A stretch of DNA of 64,000 nt from Geoanaerobacter pelophilus (GCF_018476885.1 NZ_JAHCVJ010000013.1:1-64000); one strand, 5' to 3'. Shown: positions 40,981 through 50,890, counted from the first letter of the stretch. The notes: generated by a model from the sequence alone, not told the origin. Program-made: numbers and translations.

Positions 40981-42474
40981 TTATCTGATGTACTCGTAAA
41001 GATAAAACACTTCGTCTTCAACAACGGCATCGCGAGTACGGGCCAGCAACCTTGCAGGCCCTTGCTCCAAAGGATAGTTCAGGAGCAGCAATACTCCGCG
41101 GTTATTGCCGGCAGACAATTCACCGGCAAAATTGAGTGCATCTTCCGGACCGCCGCCAGTGCGCTCGGTATTCCATCTGATGTAGGTTTGCTGTTTACGA
41201 TTGGCGGCATAATAAAGCGGCCGATTGAGATAGCCTGCCACAGCCGATGCGGCACCATCGGCATCGGCAACAATCGGCTTTTCACCAAAACCTGAACTCT
41301 GTATGATCCGGGCCATTTCACGCGATCCGGAAAAATCATATGTTGCGTGATAATAGGACGCCATGCCCCAGGCAAGGACATTCGCTGCCAGAATCAACCA
41401 GACCGCGCTCCGGGACCACCATGAAACAACGTCCTCTGCAGCCCGATTATTGGTAGCAAGCCAGATACAGGCAAGAAAAAGGATCATTTCAGCACCGATG
41501 TGCCTGACAAACCCGTAATACTTTATCACAGTAAAGATCCAGATCCCGACAAAACCAAAGGCAAACAGTCTCAAATAGCGCGGGGCAGAGCGTAATGCCA
41601 GCCATACAGCAGCGCTGACCATTAGGGAACTCGGGATGATCATCCACCTCTGGAAGCCGTCGGAGTCCATCAGGACCAGGGAATTCCAGAATGTCGGTTT
41701 CGCGATGGGCACTGGCACCATGAAAATGAGGTTCCGGCAAAACTGGTAGACCAGTTCATTCAGATCAGGATGCAGCCGCCAACTTCCAGAGAAGTTTCCG
41801 TCAGCAGGCGGCAGCATGGAGGCAACAGAACCAGCCAATAACACGCCATAAATCACCATGAATCCAACAAGGCTGCCTTTGTATCGGCAATCAGACCTGG
41901 CTGCCCACCAGTTCTTGGCCAGCATCAATATTTCATCAGCCATGAATGCCAGCGAAAGAATCGCCCCATACACCGAGGTGTTTGCCAGCAACCCCAACAT
42001 CAAGGCGCGGATGGCGGGACGGGTTGTCAACCATGATTGATACGCACAGTAAAGGAAGATGAGGAGCACGCCCAGCACATAGGCCCTGCTGATAATGCAG
42101 TATTCGAATGAGATATAATATCCGGCAACAATGGCCAGCTTCATGTTCCCGGAAAAAGGGGCGCGGCTCACGACAAGGAGTTGCGCTGCAAGAGAACAGG
42201 CGAATTGAAAGAGCTGCATTGCCAGTGGGGCTGCAGTAAACAATGAGATGACCCAAAGCGACAGGTACCAGAGCGGCGGGAAACCGTCATAGCGCATGTT
42301 GTGAAACAGCTCCGGGATGGTACTGCTTTCGCGAACAAGCGACCAGATCTGCAGTTCATCACGCCACAAGACGTGATTCAGCAGTTGATACAGGCTAAAT
42401 ATCTGTAACACGACAAAGAGAGCCCAGTGCCATCTCGTCATCTCATTGTTTTTATTACTCATTACACTTTGCAC
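40981..42474 (-). CDS. GT-C-like polytopic membrane protein with RDE loop motif
   Basis: The protein has 497 residues starting at GTG 42474, with GGAG 8 nt upstream; an ATG 12 nt inside is the alternative start. After the first helix comes LWRDELQIWSL (D39-E40) in the position of the PMT/ArnT acidic loop motif. NMRYDGFPPLWYLSLWVISL follows, similar to the D-G-x-P-P-L-W/Y pattern in that superfamily. About ten membrane segments lead to a short soluble C-terminus (residues about 400-497). The likely role is sugar transfer from a polyprenyl donor, or an accessory to it. There are no TPRs. It lies between the B12-type radical SAM gene and a TMTC-like gene. Confidence 0.74.
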   Translation of the reverse strand: MQSVMSNKNNEMTRWHWALFVVLQIFSLYQLLNHVLWRDELQIWSLVRESSTIPELFHNMRYDGFPPLWYLSLWVISLFTAAPLAMQLFQFACSLAAQLLVVSRAPFSGNMKLAIVAGYYISFEYCIISRAYVLGVLLIFLYCAYQSWLTTRPAIRALMLGLLANTSVYGAILSLAFMADEILMLAKNWWAARSDCRYKGSLVGFMVIYGVLLAGSVASMLPPADGNFSGSWRLHPDLNELVYQFCRNLIFMVPVPIAKPTFWNSLVLMDSDGFQRWMIIPSSLMVSAAVWLALRSAPRYLRLFAFGFVGIWIFTVIKYYGFVRHIGAEMILFLACIWLATNNRAAEDVVSWWSRSAVWLILAANVLAWGMASYYHATYDFSGSREMARIIQSSGFGEKPIVADADGAASAVAGYLNRPLYYAANRKQQTYIRWNTERTGGGPEDALNFAGELSAGNNRGVLLLLNYPLEQGPARLLARTRDAVVEDEVFYLYEYIR

Positions 42475-42510
42475 AGCGGATTCTCCGTTCCTGTAATATG
42501 CCAGTAGAGA

Positions 42511-44454
42511 TTATTGCAGTGACGGCTTCCCCTTTACCTTGACCACTGACGCAAGAATCCGCTTGATCTCTTTCTCATCAACAGGATACCCGAGCAGCTT
42601 CGCTTTGGTTAAATCAGCTGAGGCATTGTCGGCATTTCCCATAGCGGCAAAAACCAGTCCTCTATTGAACAAGGCTGCAGCCAAGTCAGGCCGCAAAGCG
42701 AGGGCCTTGTTTAAATCGGCAAGCGCCTCGTTGTGGCGTCCCTGCCGAAAAAAGATCAGACCGCGATTTGCCCATGAATCGGCCTCTTCAGGGTCAAGAG
42801 CAATCGCCTTGTTCAGATCTTCCAATGCCGCAGGATATGCTTCACCCAGCATCTGAATCGAAGCGCGAAACTGGTAGTTGGCAGCATTGTCCGGTTCGAG
42901 TTCAATCACTTTATCCGCGTCGATGAGTGCGTTGTCCAGTTGCCCTGTATATCGGTAGGCAACACTCCTGTTCTTGTAATAATCGGTGCGCCAGGGTCTC
43001 AGGACAATTGACCGGTCAAAGTCGGCAAAAGCCCTGTCCGTGTTTTTTTGCTTCAATGATATGACCCCCCGCATGTGCATGGCATCTGCCTCATCAGGGT
43101 TGAGTGCAAGGGCCTTCTCAAGATCAACCAGTGCCAGGTCTTCCCTGCCATTGTTTGCATAATAGGTTCCCCGATTAGCATAACTGAACCAGCTGGCGGG
43201 ATTTTTATCGATAGTGTCGCTGAACAGCGTCAAGTTGTTCTGGTATATCCGCCCCTGATACCAGGTCAGTATGGTACAGGCCAAGACAACCGACCATAAA
43301 AAAACGGTAACGACATAGGTGGGAAGCTTTTGCTGTAGCCGGTCGGCTCCAGCACAGAACAGCACAATCACGCCGATACTCGCAATATACTGGAAATGAT
43401 CGGCAACAAACGAAAACCGCATGGGGTAAACATTGAAAAAACCGAGCGCAGGGAAAAGAGTTCCGACAAAAAAGAGTGTTGCCGCCAGCGGTCCCCGCCC
43501 GATTCTCAAGCGCATAAACCAGAGAGCCGCCAGCAGCAAGAGCAAAGCCAGCGGGAATAAATACTGCCACCAGTCACCGGAGTCAATCACCCACCTTGGA
43601 TAGTTGAAGATCAGTGGATAAGGCCACAGCAGTTTGCAGGCATAGAACCAGACGGCCCGACCGGCAATCAGGAAGCGATCGACAAGTGAGAAGTCCCACT
43701 CGGCGCCCCTGGCCAGCACATGAGTCACCTCCAGCTTGGCTGTCAGCAAGCCGAGGATCAGCGCAAGGGAGAAAAACGGCAGCATCTCCAGCAACTTCCG
43801 GCGGCTGACCTGACCGGTCTGCCACCAGTGAAGCAACAGGATTGCGGCAGGCAGAGACCCGCTCACGGTTTTGCTGAAAAGAGCAAGCAGAAAGAGGAGC
43901 AGAGATCCGGCATAATAAATCCGGCGCGGCAATCCAGATTGCGAGCCTTGTTCTGGATCGACATAGCGGAGGTAAGCAAGCAGTGAGAGCAGATAAAAAA
44001 ACAGCGAAAGAACATTTTTCAGCTCGGTAATCCAGGCAACAGACTCCAGATGAACCGGGTGCAAGGCAAAGACCGCCGCCCCCCAGAATGCCGCCTGGAT
44101 ATTGATGCGTCGCAGGCACGACCAGAGAAGGATGGCATTAGCAATGTGCAGCAGGATGTTTACCAGATGGTATCCGAGAGGATTCAGCCCCCAGGCCTGG
44201 AACTGTGCCCAGAAGAGGGTGAACACCATCGGATAGTACTGAGGAGTGGCCCCCGGCTCCAACCAGATACTGAAGAGGCCGTCAAATGAGCGCAGATGCA
44301 GGTTATTGATGACATAAGCATCATCGTCCCAGATAAACCCCGCAGAAAATACTGATGAATATGCCAGCAGAACCAGCAGGGCAATGACTAGCCCCCACGT
44401 TGTAACGCTATGATCACTCTCTGTCCTCAAGCCGCTCACGGCACTGTTCCTCAT
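42511..44454 (-). CDS. TMTC-like membrane glycosyltransferase homolog with six TPRs (647 aa)
   Basis: The acidic motif is FIWDDDAYVIN (D43-D45) after the first helix. YYPMVFTLFWAQFQAWGLNPLGYHLVNILLH and HPVHLESVAWITELKNVLS follow. After the membrane part come about six canonical TPRs (residues about 425-630), each with the N-R-G/F-R-A pattern and P at the unit end. The long TPR tract would face the periplasm if topology matches TMTC proteins, and could bind acceptor proteins. The ATG overlaps the stop of the upstream paralog (ATGA), showing coupled synthesis of two TMTC-like proteins. It differs from the ERKDVLNG subgroup in having TELKNVLS. Confidence 0.84.
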   Translation of the reverse strand: MRNSAVSGLRTESDHSVTTWGLVIALLVLLAYSSVFSAGFIWDDDAYVINNLHLRSFDGLFSIWLEPGATPQYYPMVFTLFWAQFQAWGLNPLGYHLVNILLHIANAILLWSCLRRINIQAAFWGAAVFALHPVHLESVAWITELKNVLSLFFYLLSLLAYLRYVDPEQGSQSGLPRRIYYAGSLLLFLLALFSKTVSGSLPAAILLLHWWQTGQVSRRKLLEMLPFFSLALILGLLTAKLEVTHVLARGAEWDFSLVDRFLIAGRAVWFYACKLLWPYPLIFNYPRWVIDSGDWWQYLFPLALLLLLAALWFMRLRIGRGPLAATLFFVGTLFPALGFFNVYPMRFSFVADHFQYIASIGVIVLFCAGADRLQQKLPTYVVTVFLWSVVLACTILTWYQGRIYQNNLTLFSDTIDKNPASWFSYANRGTYYANNGREDLALVDLEKALALNPDEADAMHMRGVISLKQKNTDRAFADFDRSIVLRPWRTDYYKNRSVAYRYTGQLDNALIDADKVIELEPDNAANYQFRASIQMLGEAYPAALEDLNKAIALDPEEADSWANRGLIFFRQGRHNEALADLNKALALRPDLAAALFNRGLVFAAMGNADNASADLTKAKLLGYPVDEKEIKRILASVVKVKGKPSLQ

Positions 44455-46073
44455 GGTGGCGGCTCAATCCACTTAATAGGTCGCGTATCTCCAGCTGCAC
44501 GCTGGAAGTCTTTATCAGCCTCAGCAAACTTCCCCAATGATTGCAATGCAAGCCCACGCTGATAGCAATAACGCGGGTCTGGATACATGGCTATTGCTTC
44601 AGTGAAATCGACTATCGCCTCGTCATACCGTTTCAGCGCCAGCAGCACCTTGCCGCGATGGGCAACCAGATTGAACCCCAATACCCCGTTTGCCCTGGCG
44701 ATTTCCATGGCAGCGGCCAGATCATCGGCGGCGGCGGCAGCATTCCCATTGTCAAAATTGTACAATCCCCGCTCCTGGTAGGCTCTGCCCAACGGTTCCA
44801 AGTCAATGACCCTTGACCAGAATGTCCCCGAGTTATCCCAGACTGGGATCAGTCTGCGAGTTTCAGCCCCATACCAGCACAAGACCAAACAGGTGGCAAC
44901 AAGCAGCACAGTTTTCCTGGTACCAGTCCCCCTCTCTGTTGCTAGCAACGGAACGAAGAGCGTGGGGATAATCGATCCCAGATAGGTGAAGCGGGCAGCG
45001 AAGGCCTGTTCGCCATTTTGAAAAAACCCGAGCACGGGGAGAAGCGGCAGCACAAACAGTAGCCACCCGGCTGTCAACCATGGACGCTTCCGCCAACTGA
45101 ACACCATGACGCCGGTAAATAGCACAATAATGACCGTTTTAACGATAAACATGGTCAGAGCTGCCATGTTCAGTACGTAAAAAGGGACAATCCCCACGGG
45201 GAACAACATCAACCGGCAGTACTCGAACAACCCATTCCCTGCTACTAGGCACCGCATGGCAAAGGGGAGCGAACGTACCGAGGTAAAACTACCCTGCATG
45301 GTGGCTGCTAACAGGGAGATAACAACCATCGCCACGGAAAAAACCATGAACGGCACCTTTTCCAGCAGAAGTCGTTTTATTTCCCCTGAGCGCACCCGTG
45401 CCAATGGGTACCAATCGAGTACCAGCAACATAAACGGCAGGGCAAGACTTACCGGCTTCACCATGAGCGAACAGATGAACCAGAGGAGAGATGCTCCATA
45501 AAACCACCAGAGTTGGCACCCCGGTCGATCAGCCCTTTTCCCCCTGACATAGGCGAGATAGCAGAGCATTGAACAGAGCGCGAAAAACCCGTTCAGAACA
45601 TCCTTGCGTTCGGTAATCCAGGCCACCGACTCCACCCGCAGGGGATGAATGCCGAAGAGCAGCGCCGCGGCAAGTAACATGCCACCCCGAAAGAGGCTCC
45701 CGTGGGACATGCTAGTTTCCGGTTCGCCGGTGACCGGCTGATAAAGCCGGTCGGCAAGTAAGACGACCAGAAAAACGTTACCCCCATGGAGGAGAATATT
45801 GGTCAGGTGATACCCAAAGGGGTTCAGGCCCCAGAAATGGTAATCGATTGCCAGGGACACCCAGGTCAAGGGCATCCAGAGACTGACCTGGCTGTTGGTG
45901 AATGCCCAGTGCAGGAACTGCCAGTCCAGGGAACGTATGGCCTGGTTGTTAATCACATAGTCGGGGTCATCGAACCAGACGTAGCCACAGCCGAGGGCAC
46001 GGAAATAGACCAGAAAACAGCAAAGCGCCGCCAGCGTGGCGACCATAGGGGTCGACAGTCTCCATTTGGCCAT
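44451..46073 (-). CDS. TMTC-like membrane glycosyltransferase homolog (540 aa)
   Basis: It has YVWFDDPDYV (D35-D36), WMPLTWVSLAIDYHFWGLNPFGYHLTNILLH and HPLRVESVAWITERKDVLNG, then about ten membrane segments. The C-terminal 110 residues are TPR-like (ERGLYNFDNGNAAAAADDL, HRGKVLLALKRYDEAIVDF, YQRGLALQSLGKFAEADKD) and end in RPIKWIEPPP. The gene overlaps both neighbours: TGATG with the paralog upstream (1 nt) and ATGA with the paralog downstream (4 nt). These three TMTC-like genes in a row therefore form one translationally coupled unit. Confidence 0.83.
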   Translation of the reverse strand: MAKWRLSTPMVATLAALCCFLVYFRALGCGYVWFDDPDYVINNQAIRSLDWQFLHWAFTNSQVSLWMPLTWVSLAIDYHFWGLNPFGYHLTNILLHGGNVFLVVLLADRLYQPVTGEPETSMSHGSLFRGGMLLAAALLFGIHPLRVESVAWITERKDVLNGFFALCSMLCYLAYVRGKRADRPGCQLWWFYGASLLWFICSLMVKPVSLALPFMLLVLDWYPLARVRSGEIKRLLLEKVPFMVFSVAMVVISLLAATMQGSFTSVRSLPFAMRCLVAGNGLFEYCRLMLFPVGIVPFYVLNMAALTMFIVKTVIIVLFTGVMVFSWRKRPWLTAGWLLFVLPLLPVLGFFQNGEQAFAARFTYLGSIIPTLFVPLLATERGTGTRKTVLLVATCLVLCWYGAETRRLIPVWDNSGTFWSRVIDLEPLGRAYQERGLYNFDNGNAAAAADDLAAAMEIARANGVLGFNLVAHRGKVLLALKRYDEAIVDFTEAIAMYPDPRYCYQRGLALQSLGKFAEADKDFQRAAGDTRPIKWIEPPP

Positions 46074-47731
46074 CAGTTTCCCCTATCAAACCAGGCAATC
46101 TGACCGGGATCGGGACCGGAGCGCCGGAAATCCAAATCAGCCTCGCCTATCCTCCCCAACGACTTCAGGGCAAGGCCGCGATGATAAAAGTAGGCGGGAT
46201 GTGGGTACATGCTTATTGCCGTGGCAAAATCCGCCACCGCATCTTCGTACCGGCCGGCACCCCGCAACGCCTCCCCCCGGAAAGCGTAGAAGTTGTATTC
46301 ATAGGGCTTCAAAGTCGGAGTGATCATGCCCAGGGCAGCAGTAAAATCAGCCACTGCCTCGGCATAGCGACCTTCTGAGTGATAATACTTGCCTCGTTCC
46401 TTGTAAATAATTGCCAGCGGTTCAACCTGGATTATCCTGGTCCAGAAGGACTCCGGGGACCGCCACACTCCCTGTTGCCGATAAGTTGCTACCATGAAAA
46501 TCATCACAACAATTGCCGCGGCAACAATCACTAAGCGGCGGTTGACGAGCTTCCCGGCAACACCTTTGCCGGTGAAGAGCACCAGCGCCAGGAATATCGC
46601 CGGTGAAAGAGACGGCAGATAGGTAAACCTGTCGGCGTAGGATTGATCACCGTTTTGGAAGAATGCCAGCACCGGTAGCAGCGGCAGTATAAAGCAGAGC
46701 ATGCAGGCGCTGAGCCGCGGCACTTTCCCTGAAAAAAATATCCCCAAAAGGGCCAACGACACCAGCGATGCCTTTAACGTGTATGAGCCCGGGATGGGAT
46801 CAGGGATTACATTGAAGGGACTAAGCCCTACCGGCACCAGCAACATGCGCCAGTATTCCCAGATCGCGTTACCTGAGACTGCAATTCTCTGGCTCAAGGG
46901 GAATGCTTCGTAGGTCACCAGATAGCGACTCTGAGCCGCAAAAAAGAAGGTGAACAGTGTTATCAAAACCGATGCCGCAAAGAACGGCCATTTCTCAAGG
47001 ATAAGCTGGCGGAAGGATCGATTCGGCATGCGCCTCAGCGGCTGCCAGTCCAAAACAAGGAGCATGGCGGGCAGGACAACACTAACCGATTTCGCCATCA
47101 GCGAACAGACAAAGCACAGTAGCGACAGGGCATAGAACCTCCCGGCTTGCTTCCCGGTAATGCCCATATCTTTTCGCTTGGCATAATGGAGATAAAAAAG
47201 TATCGATGAAAAGGCAAAAAAACCGTTCAGCACATCCTTACGCTCGGTTACCCAGGCAACAGACTCAACACGGAGCGGGTGCGCCCCAAAACAAAGACCG
47301 GCAAAAACCAGAATGGCGGCATAGTAATGTCCGGAATACTTGCCTCCTTCAGGCAGACCATTTGAGGATTCGCCGTTTACCCCCCTTGCTTGCCGCAAAA
47401 GGCCGTCGGCTATCAGCACCACAAGGCCGGTGTTAGCGGCATGGAACACGATGTTGGTCAGGTGATAACCAAGCGGGTTAAGTCCCCAGAACTGGTAATC
47501 AATGGCAAGTGATAGCCAGGTCAGCGGCATCCACCAGCCGACATGGGATTGGAAAAATGACTGGTACAAAGTATTCAGGTCGAGGTGACGGATAACCGGA
47601 TTATTAAGCACATATTCCGGGTCGTCAAAGTTGATGAATCCGTAGTTAAGCACCGGCAGATAGAGCAGCAGACAGACTAGCGACGCTGTCAATGCTGTCA
47701 GCAGTGTGGCTTTCTCTTTAACTTGGGACAT
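46073..47731 (-). CDS. TMTC-like membrane glycosyltransferase homolog (552 aa)
   Basis: FINFDDPEYV (D36-D37) lies after the first helix. WMPLTWLSLAIDYQFWGLNPLGYHLTNIVFH and HPLRVESVAWVTERKDVLNG give a clear family assignment. The membrane part runs to about residue 430. TPR-like units then follow (ERGKYYHSEGRYAEAVADF, FRGEALRGAGRYEDAVADF, YHRGLALKSLGRIGEADLD), and the protein ends PGQIAWFDRGN. The C-terminal Ile-x-Trp signature is shared with its subgroup. It is followed by the next TMTC-like gene with a 1-nt overlap and preceded, 48 nt away, by the 756-residue TMTC-like gene. Confidence 0.83.
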   Translation of the reverse strand: MSQVKEKATLLTALTASLVCLLLYLPVLNYGFINFDDPEYVLNNPVIRHLDLNTLYQSFFQSHVGWWMPLTWLSLAIDYQFWGLNPLGYHLTNIVFHAANTGLVVLIADGLLRQARGVNGESSNGLPEGGKYSGHYYAAILVFAGLCFGAHPLRVESVAWVTERKDVLNGFFAFSSILFYLHYAKRKDMGITGKQAGRFYALSLLCFVCSLMAKSVSVVLPAMLLVLDWQPLRRMPNRSFRQLILEKWPFFAASVLITLFTFFFAAQSRYLVTYEAFPLSQRIAVSGNAIWEYWRMLLVPVGLSPFNVIPDPIPGSYTLKASLVSLALLGIFFSGKVPRLSACMLCFILPLLPVLAFFQNGDQSYADRFTYLPSLSPAIFLALVLFTGKGVAGKLVNRRLVIVAAAIVVMIFMVATYRQQGVWRSPESFWTRIIQVEPLAIIYKERGKYYHSEGRYAEAVADFTAALGMITPTLKPYEYNFYAFRGEALRGAGRYEDAVADFATAISMYPHPAYFYHRGLALKSLGRIGEADLDFRRSGPDPGQIAWFDRGN

Positions 47732-47779
47732 TGCCTGTTACCACCAAAGATTATTTGTTCTTCCGACAACGCACAACAG

Positions 47780-50050
47780 CTAATGCAGCGAATCAGCCTT
47801 ACGACAACCGACAGCGCTGCCCATACGACAGGCAGCAAGATAATCCTCTTTTGCCATTGCCGTGCTTCCTCCCAGCAGGTAGGAGTCACCTCGGCCAAGA
47901 TAGGCTTTTTCCGAGCCTGGATTCAACTCCAGCATTCTAGTAAAGTCTGCTGTGGCATGTGCATAGTCCCCTATTGCCCGGTAAAGCGCGCCTCTGTTGT
48001 TGTACGCGGCAACACTGCCCGGATTCAGAGTTACTGCTGAAGTGAAATCCTCCAGGGCGCGGTCGTATTCCTTGCGATTGAACCGGAGGATGCCACGATT
48101 GGAGTGGGCATTTGCAGTCAGCTCCGGGGTAGGTTTCTGCTTTATTACAAAGGAATACTCGTTTTCCGCCAGGTCGCTCCTGCCCATGGCGGCAAAAGCA
48201 ATCCCCCTGTTGATATGAATGCTCGCGTCAGATGGATTCAGAGCGCTTGCCCTATCATAGTCATCAACGGCCAGAGAAAACTCACCCATACCGGCGTATG
48301 CAAGCCCGCGGTTATTATAGGCCTCCATGTAATCAGGCTGCAACGCTATCGACTTGCCATAATCTGCCAAGGCATGGTTGAACTCCCCTCTGCCGGCGAA
48401 CAGAAGGCCGCGGCTGTTGTAAATTACCGGGTCAGCGGGCTTGAGCTTGATCGCCATGTTGTAATCGACAAGGGCACGATCGTATTCCCCTTTGGCAGCA
48501 TAGGCATTGCCCCGATTGTGATAGGCATCAGGGAACTCAGGGGCAAGACCTATCGCTTGGGTGGCATCTGCAATCGCCAAATTCAACTCACCCTTGTCGA
48601 AAAAAAGTATCCCCCGGTTATGATAGGCGAAAGGCAGCCTATGAGGCACCTTGTTGATAACATGACTCCACATCACCATGCTGTCCTTCCAGATAGCGAT
48701 CTGCACCACGGTCATATACCCCATCACCACCGCCATCAAGGCGGCAAGGGATGCTAATGACAGCCGGGCAAGCGTTTCTGCCGAACTTTTCCCCCAAAAG
48801 ATGGCGAATGCGACACCGACTAAAATGAAAGGGCCAAGGCTCGGCAGATAGACAAACCTGTCCGCCAGAGGCTGCGGCCCCGACTGCAGCAGCCCGATGA
48901 CCGGAAAGACCGATAAAAGGAAAGAGCCCCAAACAGCCAGCCACAAACGTTGTCGTTTTGCGATAGTGACACACACCAAGGTAACGCCCGTGATGAGCAG
49001 CATGGAGCCGACATACTCCGGCTTCAGCAGGGAGACATTATCAGGATAGGGGTAGAGCGGCAACAACCCCACCGGAATCATCATCTTCCAGCAATAGATC
49101 ACCAGGGACTGGAACGCCACCAGCACCCTGACGCCAAAAGGGATCTCTCCCATGGCAACCATTGCGCCGACCTTTGCCTGCGCGACAACAGTAATTACCG
49201 ATATGGCTCCCCCCAGAGCAAAAAAAGGGAGCTTTTCCAGCAGCAAAGTCCGCCACTGCGCCGCAAAATCTCTCCGCAAAGGATACCAATCCAGCAGCAT
49301 AATGATCGCCGGAAAGCTTACTGCCATAGGTTTGCTCGCAAGGGATAAGAAAAAGCAGAGCATAGTAAGATAGTAGCCTCGATTGCGTAAAAACTCCCAA
49401 GTACCCTGGTCTTTCCCATACTCGCAAACGTAAACCATATAGCTGAGCAGACCGAGCAGGTAGAACAGGGAGTAAAGGAGATCCTTACGCTCCGCGACCC
49501 ATGCGACTGATTCCACATGCAGGGGATGCAGGCCGAAAAGGACTCCCGTGACCCCTGCCGCAACCAGTATCGCCTGCCCCTCCTTGGCAAAAAAACCGTC
49601 CCGGCAACAACCGGAACGGGCATGATGTTGCGCTGTTTGCAATAGCCTCCAGGTAAAGATGACAACCAGGAACGTATTAACGGCATGGAAAACTATATTT
49701 GTAAGATGGTGCCCCAAAGGATTCAGGCCCCAGATAGCAACGTCCAAAGCGTGAGATATCCAGGTGAGCGGATGCCAGTAAACAATATCAACGTTGGTCA
49801 GCGCCCACTTGAAAAATCCCCAATTGATTGCGAGGATATGGCGGTTTTCATACACATAGTGCCCATCGTCCCAACTGACAAAACCGTTACGGAGAGTGGG
49901 CAGATAAACCATGAAGGTCAGGATAGCGACAAATGCAGCCAGCAAAAGCTTTCTGCGCTGTTCAGCACCAATGTCACTGCCAGTCAGCGATTCTCCTGCA
50001 AGATTGCTGCTCGCGAGCCTCCTCATATTTGGTTTTTTTTGCTGTTTCAT
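47780..50050 (-). CDS. TMTC-like membrane glycosyltransferase homolog with eight TPRs (756 aa)
   Basis: This is the longest member. A 35-residue polar N-terminal extension precedes the first helix, then FVSWDDGHYVYENR (D61-D62), WHPLTWISHALDVAIWGLNPLGHHLTNIVFH and HPLHVESVAWVAERKDLLYS. About eight TPR units occupy residues about 490-740, most starting with a Y-x-N-R-G pattern. The end (AACRMGSAVGCRKADSLH) has two cysteines that could form a periplasmic disulfide. The TPR array is large enough to bind an extended polypeptide. An 8-bp inverted repeat lies in the 88-nt leader upstream (50063-50087). Confidence 0.85.
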   Translation of the reverse strand: MKQQKKPNMRRLASSNLAGESLTGSDIGAEQRRKLLLAAFVAILTFMVYLPTLRNGFVSWDDGHYVYENRHILAINWGFFKWALTNVDIVYWHPLTWISHALDVAIWGLNPLGHHLTNIVFHAVNTFLVVIFTWRLLQTAQHHARSGCCRDGFFAKEGQAILVAAGVTGVLFGLHPLHVESVAWVAERKDLLYSLFYLLGLLSYMVYVCEYGKDQGTWEFLRNRGYYLTMLCFFLSLASKPMAVSFPAIIMLLDWYPLRRDFAAQWRTLLLEKLPFFALGGAISVITVVAQAKVGAMVAMGEIPFGVRVLVAFQSLVIYCWKMMIPVGLLPLYPYPDNVSLLKPEYVGSMLLITGVTLVCVTIAKRQRLWLAVWGSFLLSVFPVIGLLQSGPQPLADRFVYLPSLGPFILVGVAFAIFWGKSSAETLARLSLASLAALMAVVMGYMTVVQIAIWKDSMVMWSHVINKVPHRLPFAYHNRGILFFDKGELNLAIADATQAIGLAPEFPDAYHNRGNAYAAKGEYDRALVDYNMAIKLKPADPVIYNSRGLLFAGRGEFNHALADYGKSIALQPDYMEAYNNRGLAYAGMGEFSLAVDDYDRASALNPSDASIHINRGIAFAAMGRSDLAENEYSFVIKQKPTPELTANAHSNRGILRFNRKEYDRALEDFTSAVTLNPGSVAAYNNRGALYRAIGDYAHATADFTRMLELNPGSEKAYLGRGDSYLLGGSTAMAKEDYLAACRMGSAVGCRKADSLH

Positions 50051-50062
50051 CTCAGCTTCTTT

Positions 50063-50087
50063 GCTGTCATATCAGAATGATGACAGC
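50063..50087. promoter_or_regulatory. Inverted repeat between the FKBP-like gene and the 756-residue TMTC-like gene
   Basis: GCTGTCAT, nine nucleotides, then ATGACAGC form a perfect 8-bp dyad. It lies 13 nt upstream of the ATG at 50050, close to the ribosome-binding region. No T-tract follows. It could be an operator, or an mRNA hairpin affecting translation. Confidence 0.35.
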
Positions 50088-50138
50088 TACTTCAGGTGAA
50101 TAGCTGCCGACCTCAAGCATGATTCCGGATATCACCAA

Positions 50139-50816
50139 CTATTTTGTAACCTCGAGCAGTTCCAAATCAAAGATCAGTGTGGCGCCGGGAGGAATATTAT
50201 CGGTCCCTTCGTTGCCCAGGGAAATTTCCGGAGGACAGATCAACCTGGCTTTGCCGCCCTGCTTCATCATTTGCATCCCTTCAGATAGACACTTCATGAA
50301 TTCGTTCAGGACCGACGCATCAGCCTGACCGATTTTGTAAGTGTTCGCCATCTCTTTGCCGTCGATCAGAGTACTTTTGTAATGGACCTTAACCTTGTCG
50401 GTCAGCGCAGGAGCAGCCCCATCCCCCTCTTTGACCGACTGAAAAATAAGTCCGGACGCTGTTTTGACCGATCCTTCCCTTGCCTCCTCCTGAGCCATGA
50501 AAGCAGCTACTCGTGAAGCCAGCTTTTTCCCATGTGCGTCGCGACGGGCAATTGCCAGGTCCTGAGATTTTTTACTGTAAACAGCAAAATCTACTTTCGG
50601 CTTCCTGCCTCTGGCAGCGTCATTCAACCCTCGCTTCACTATCCGCAACTCTGCAGGGGTTAGATCAAACACTTCCAACTGTCTCGCAAGAACGAGTCCT
50701 ACGGCATAAAAGGCCTTTTGATCTTCAGTCAATGGCCTGGTAACCGGTTTTTTCTTTGCGGCATATGCCGGGAGCGCAATAAGCAGAATGAGTGCTGTGA
50801 TAAAAATTCGTTTCAT
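50139..50816 (-). CDS. Periplasmic FKBP-type peptidyl-prolyl isomerase-like protein (FkpA/Mip-like)
   Basis: The protein has 225 residues from the ATG at 50816, which follows AGGTG at 6 nt; a GTG three codons upstream is less likely. A signal peptide (MKRIFITALILLIALPAYAA) is followed by an N-terminal dimerisation-type region with alpha-helical charge pattern, then an FKBP domain (TASGLIFQSVKEGDG...KVKVHY...IPPGATLIFDLELLEV). Active-site positions differ from the canonical pattern: the usual FDSS and AYG stretches are replaced by MANTY and SLG. Isomerase activity may be weak, and chaperone function is more likely. It is the only folding factor seen among these membrane glycosyltransferase genes. 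Confidence 0.88.
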   Translation of the reverse strand: MKRIFITALILLIALPAYAAKKKPVTRPLTEDQKAFYAVGLVLARQLEVFDLTPAELRIVKRGLNDAARGRKPKVDFAVYSKKSQDLAIARRDAHGKKLASRVAAFMAQEEAREGSVKTASGLIFQSVKEGDGAAPALTDKVKVHYKSTLIDGKEMANTYKIGQADASVLNEFMKCLSEGMQMMKQGGKARLICPPEISLGNEGTDNIPPGATLIFDLELLEVTK

Positions 50817-50890
50817 AGGTATCACCTTTGCCTGTTTTATTTTTCCACGAATTAAATTCCGAGTATTATGTCAAAAACTGCTTCGGATTT

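Noticed and set aside
50826-50890. TTGACA upstream of the FKBP-like gene as a -35 box
   Set aside because: The nearest -10-like sequence is about 12 nt away, outside the usual 16-18 nt.
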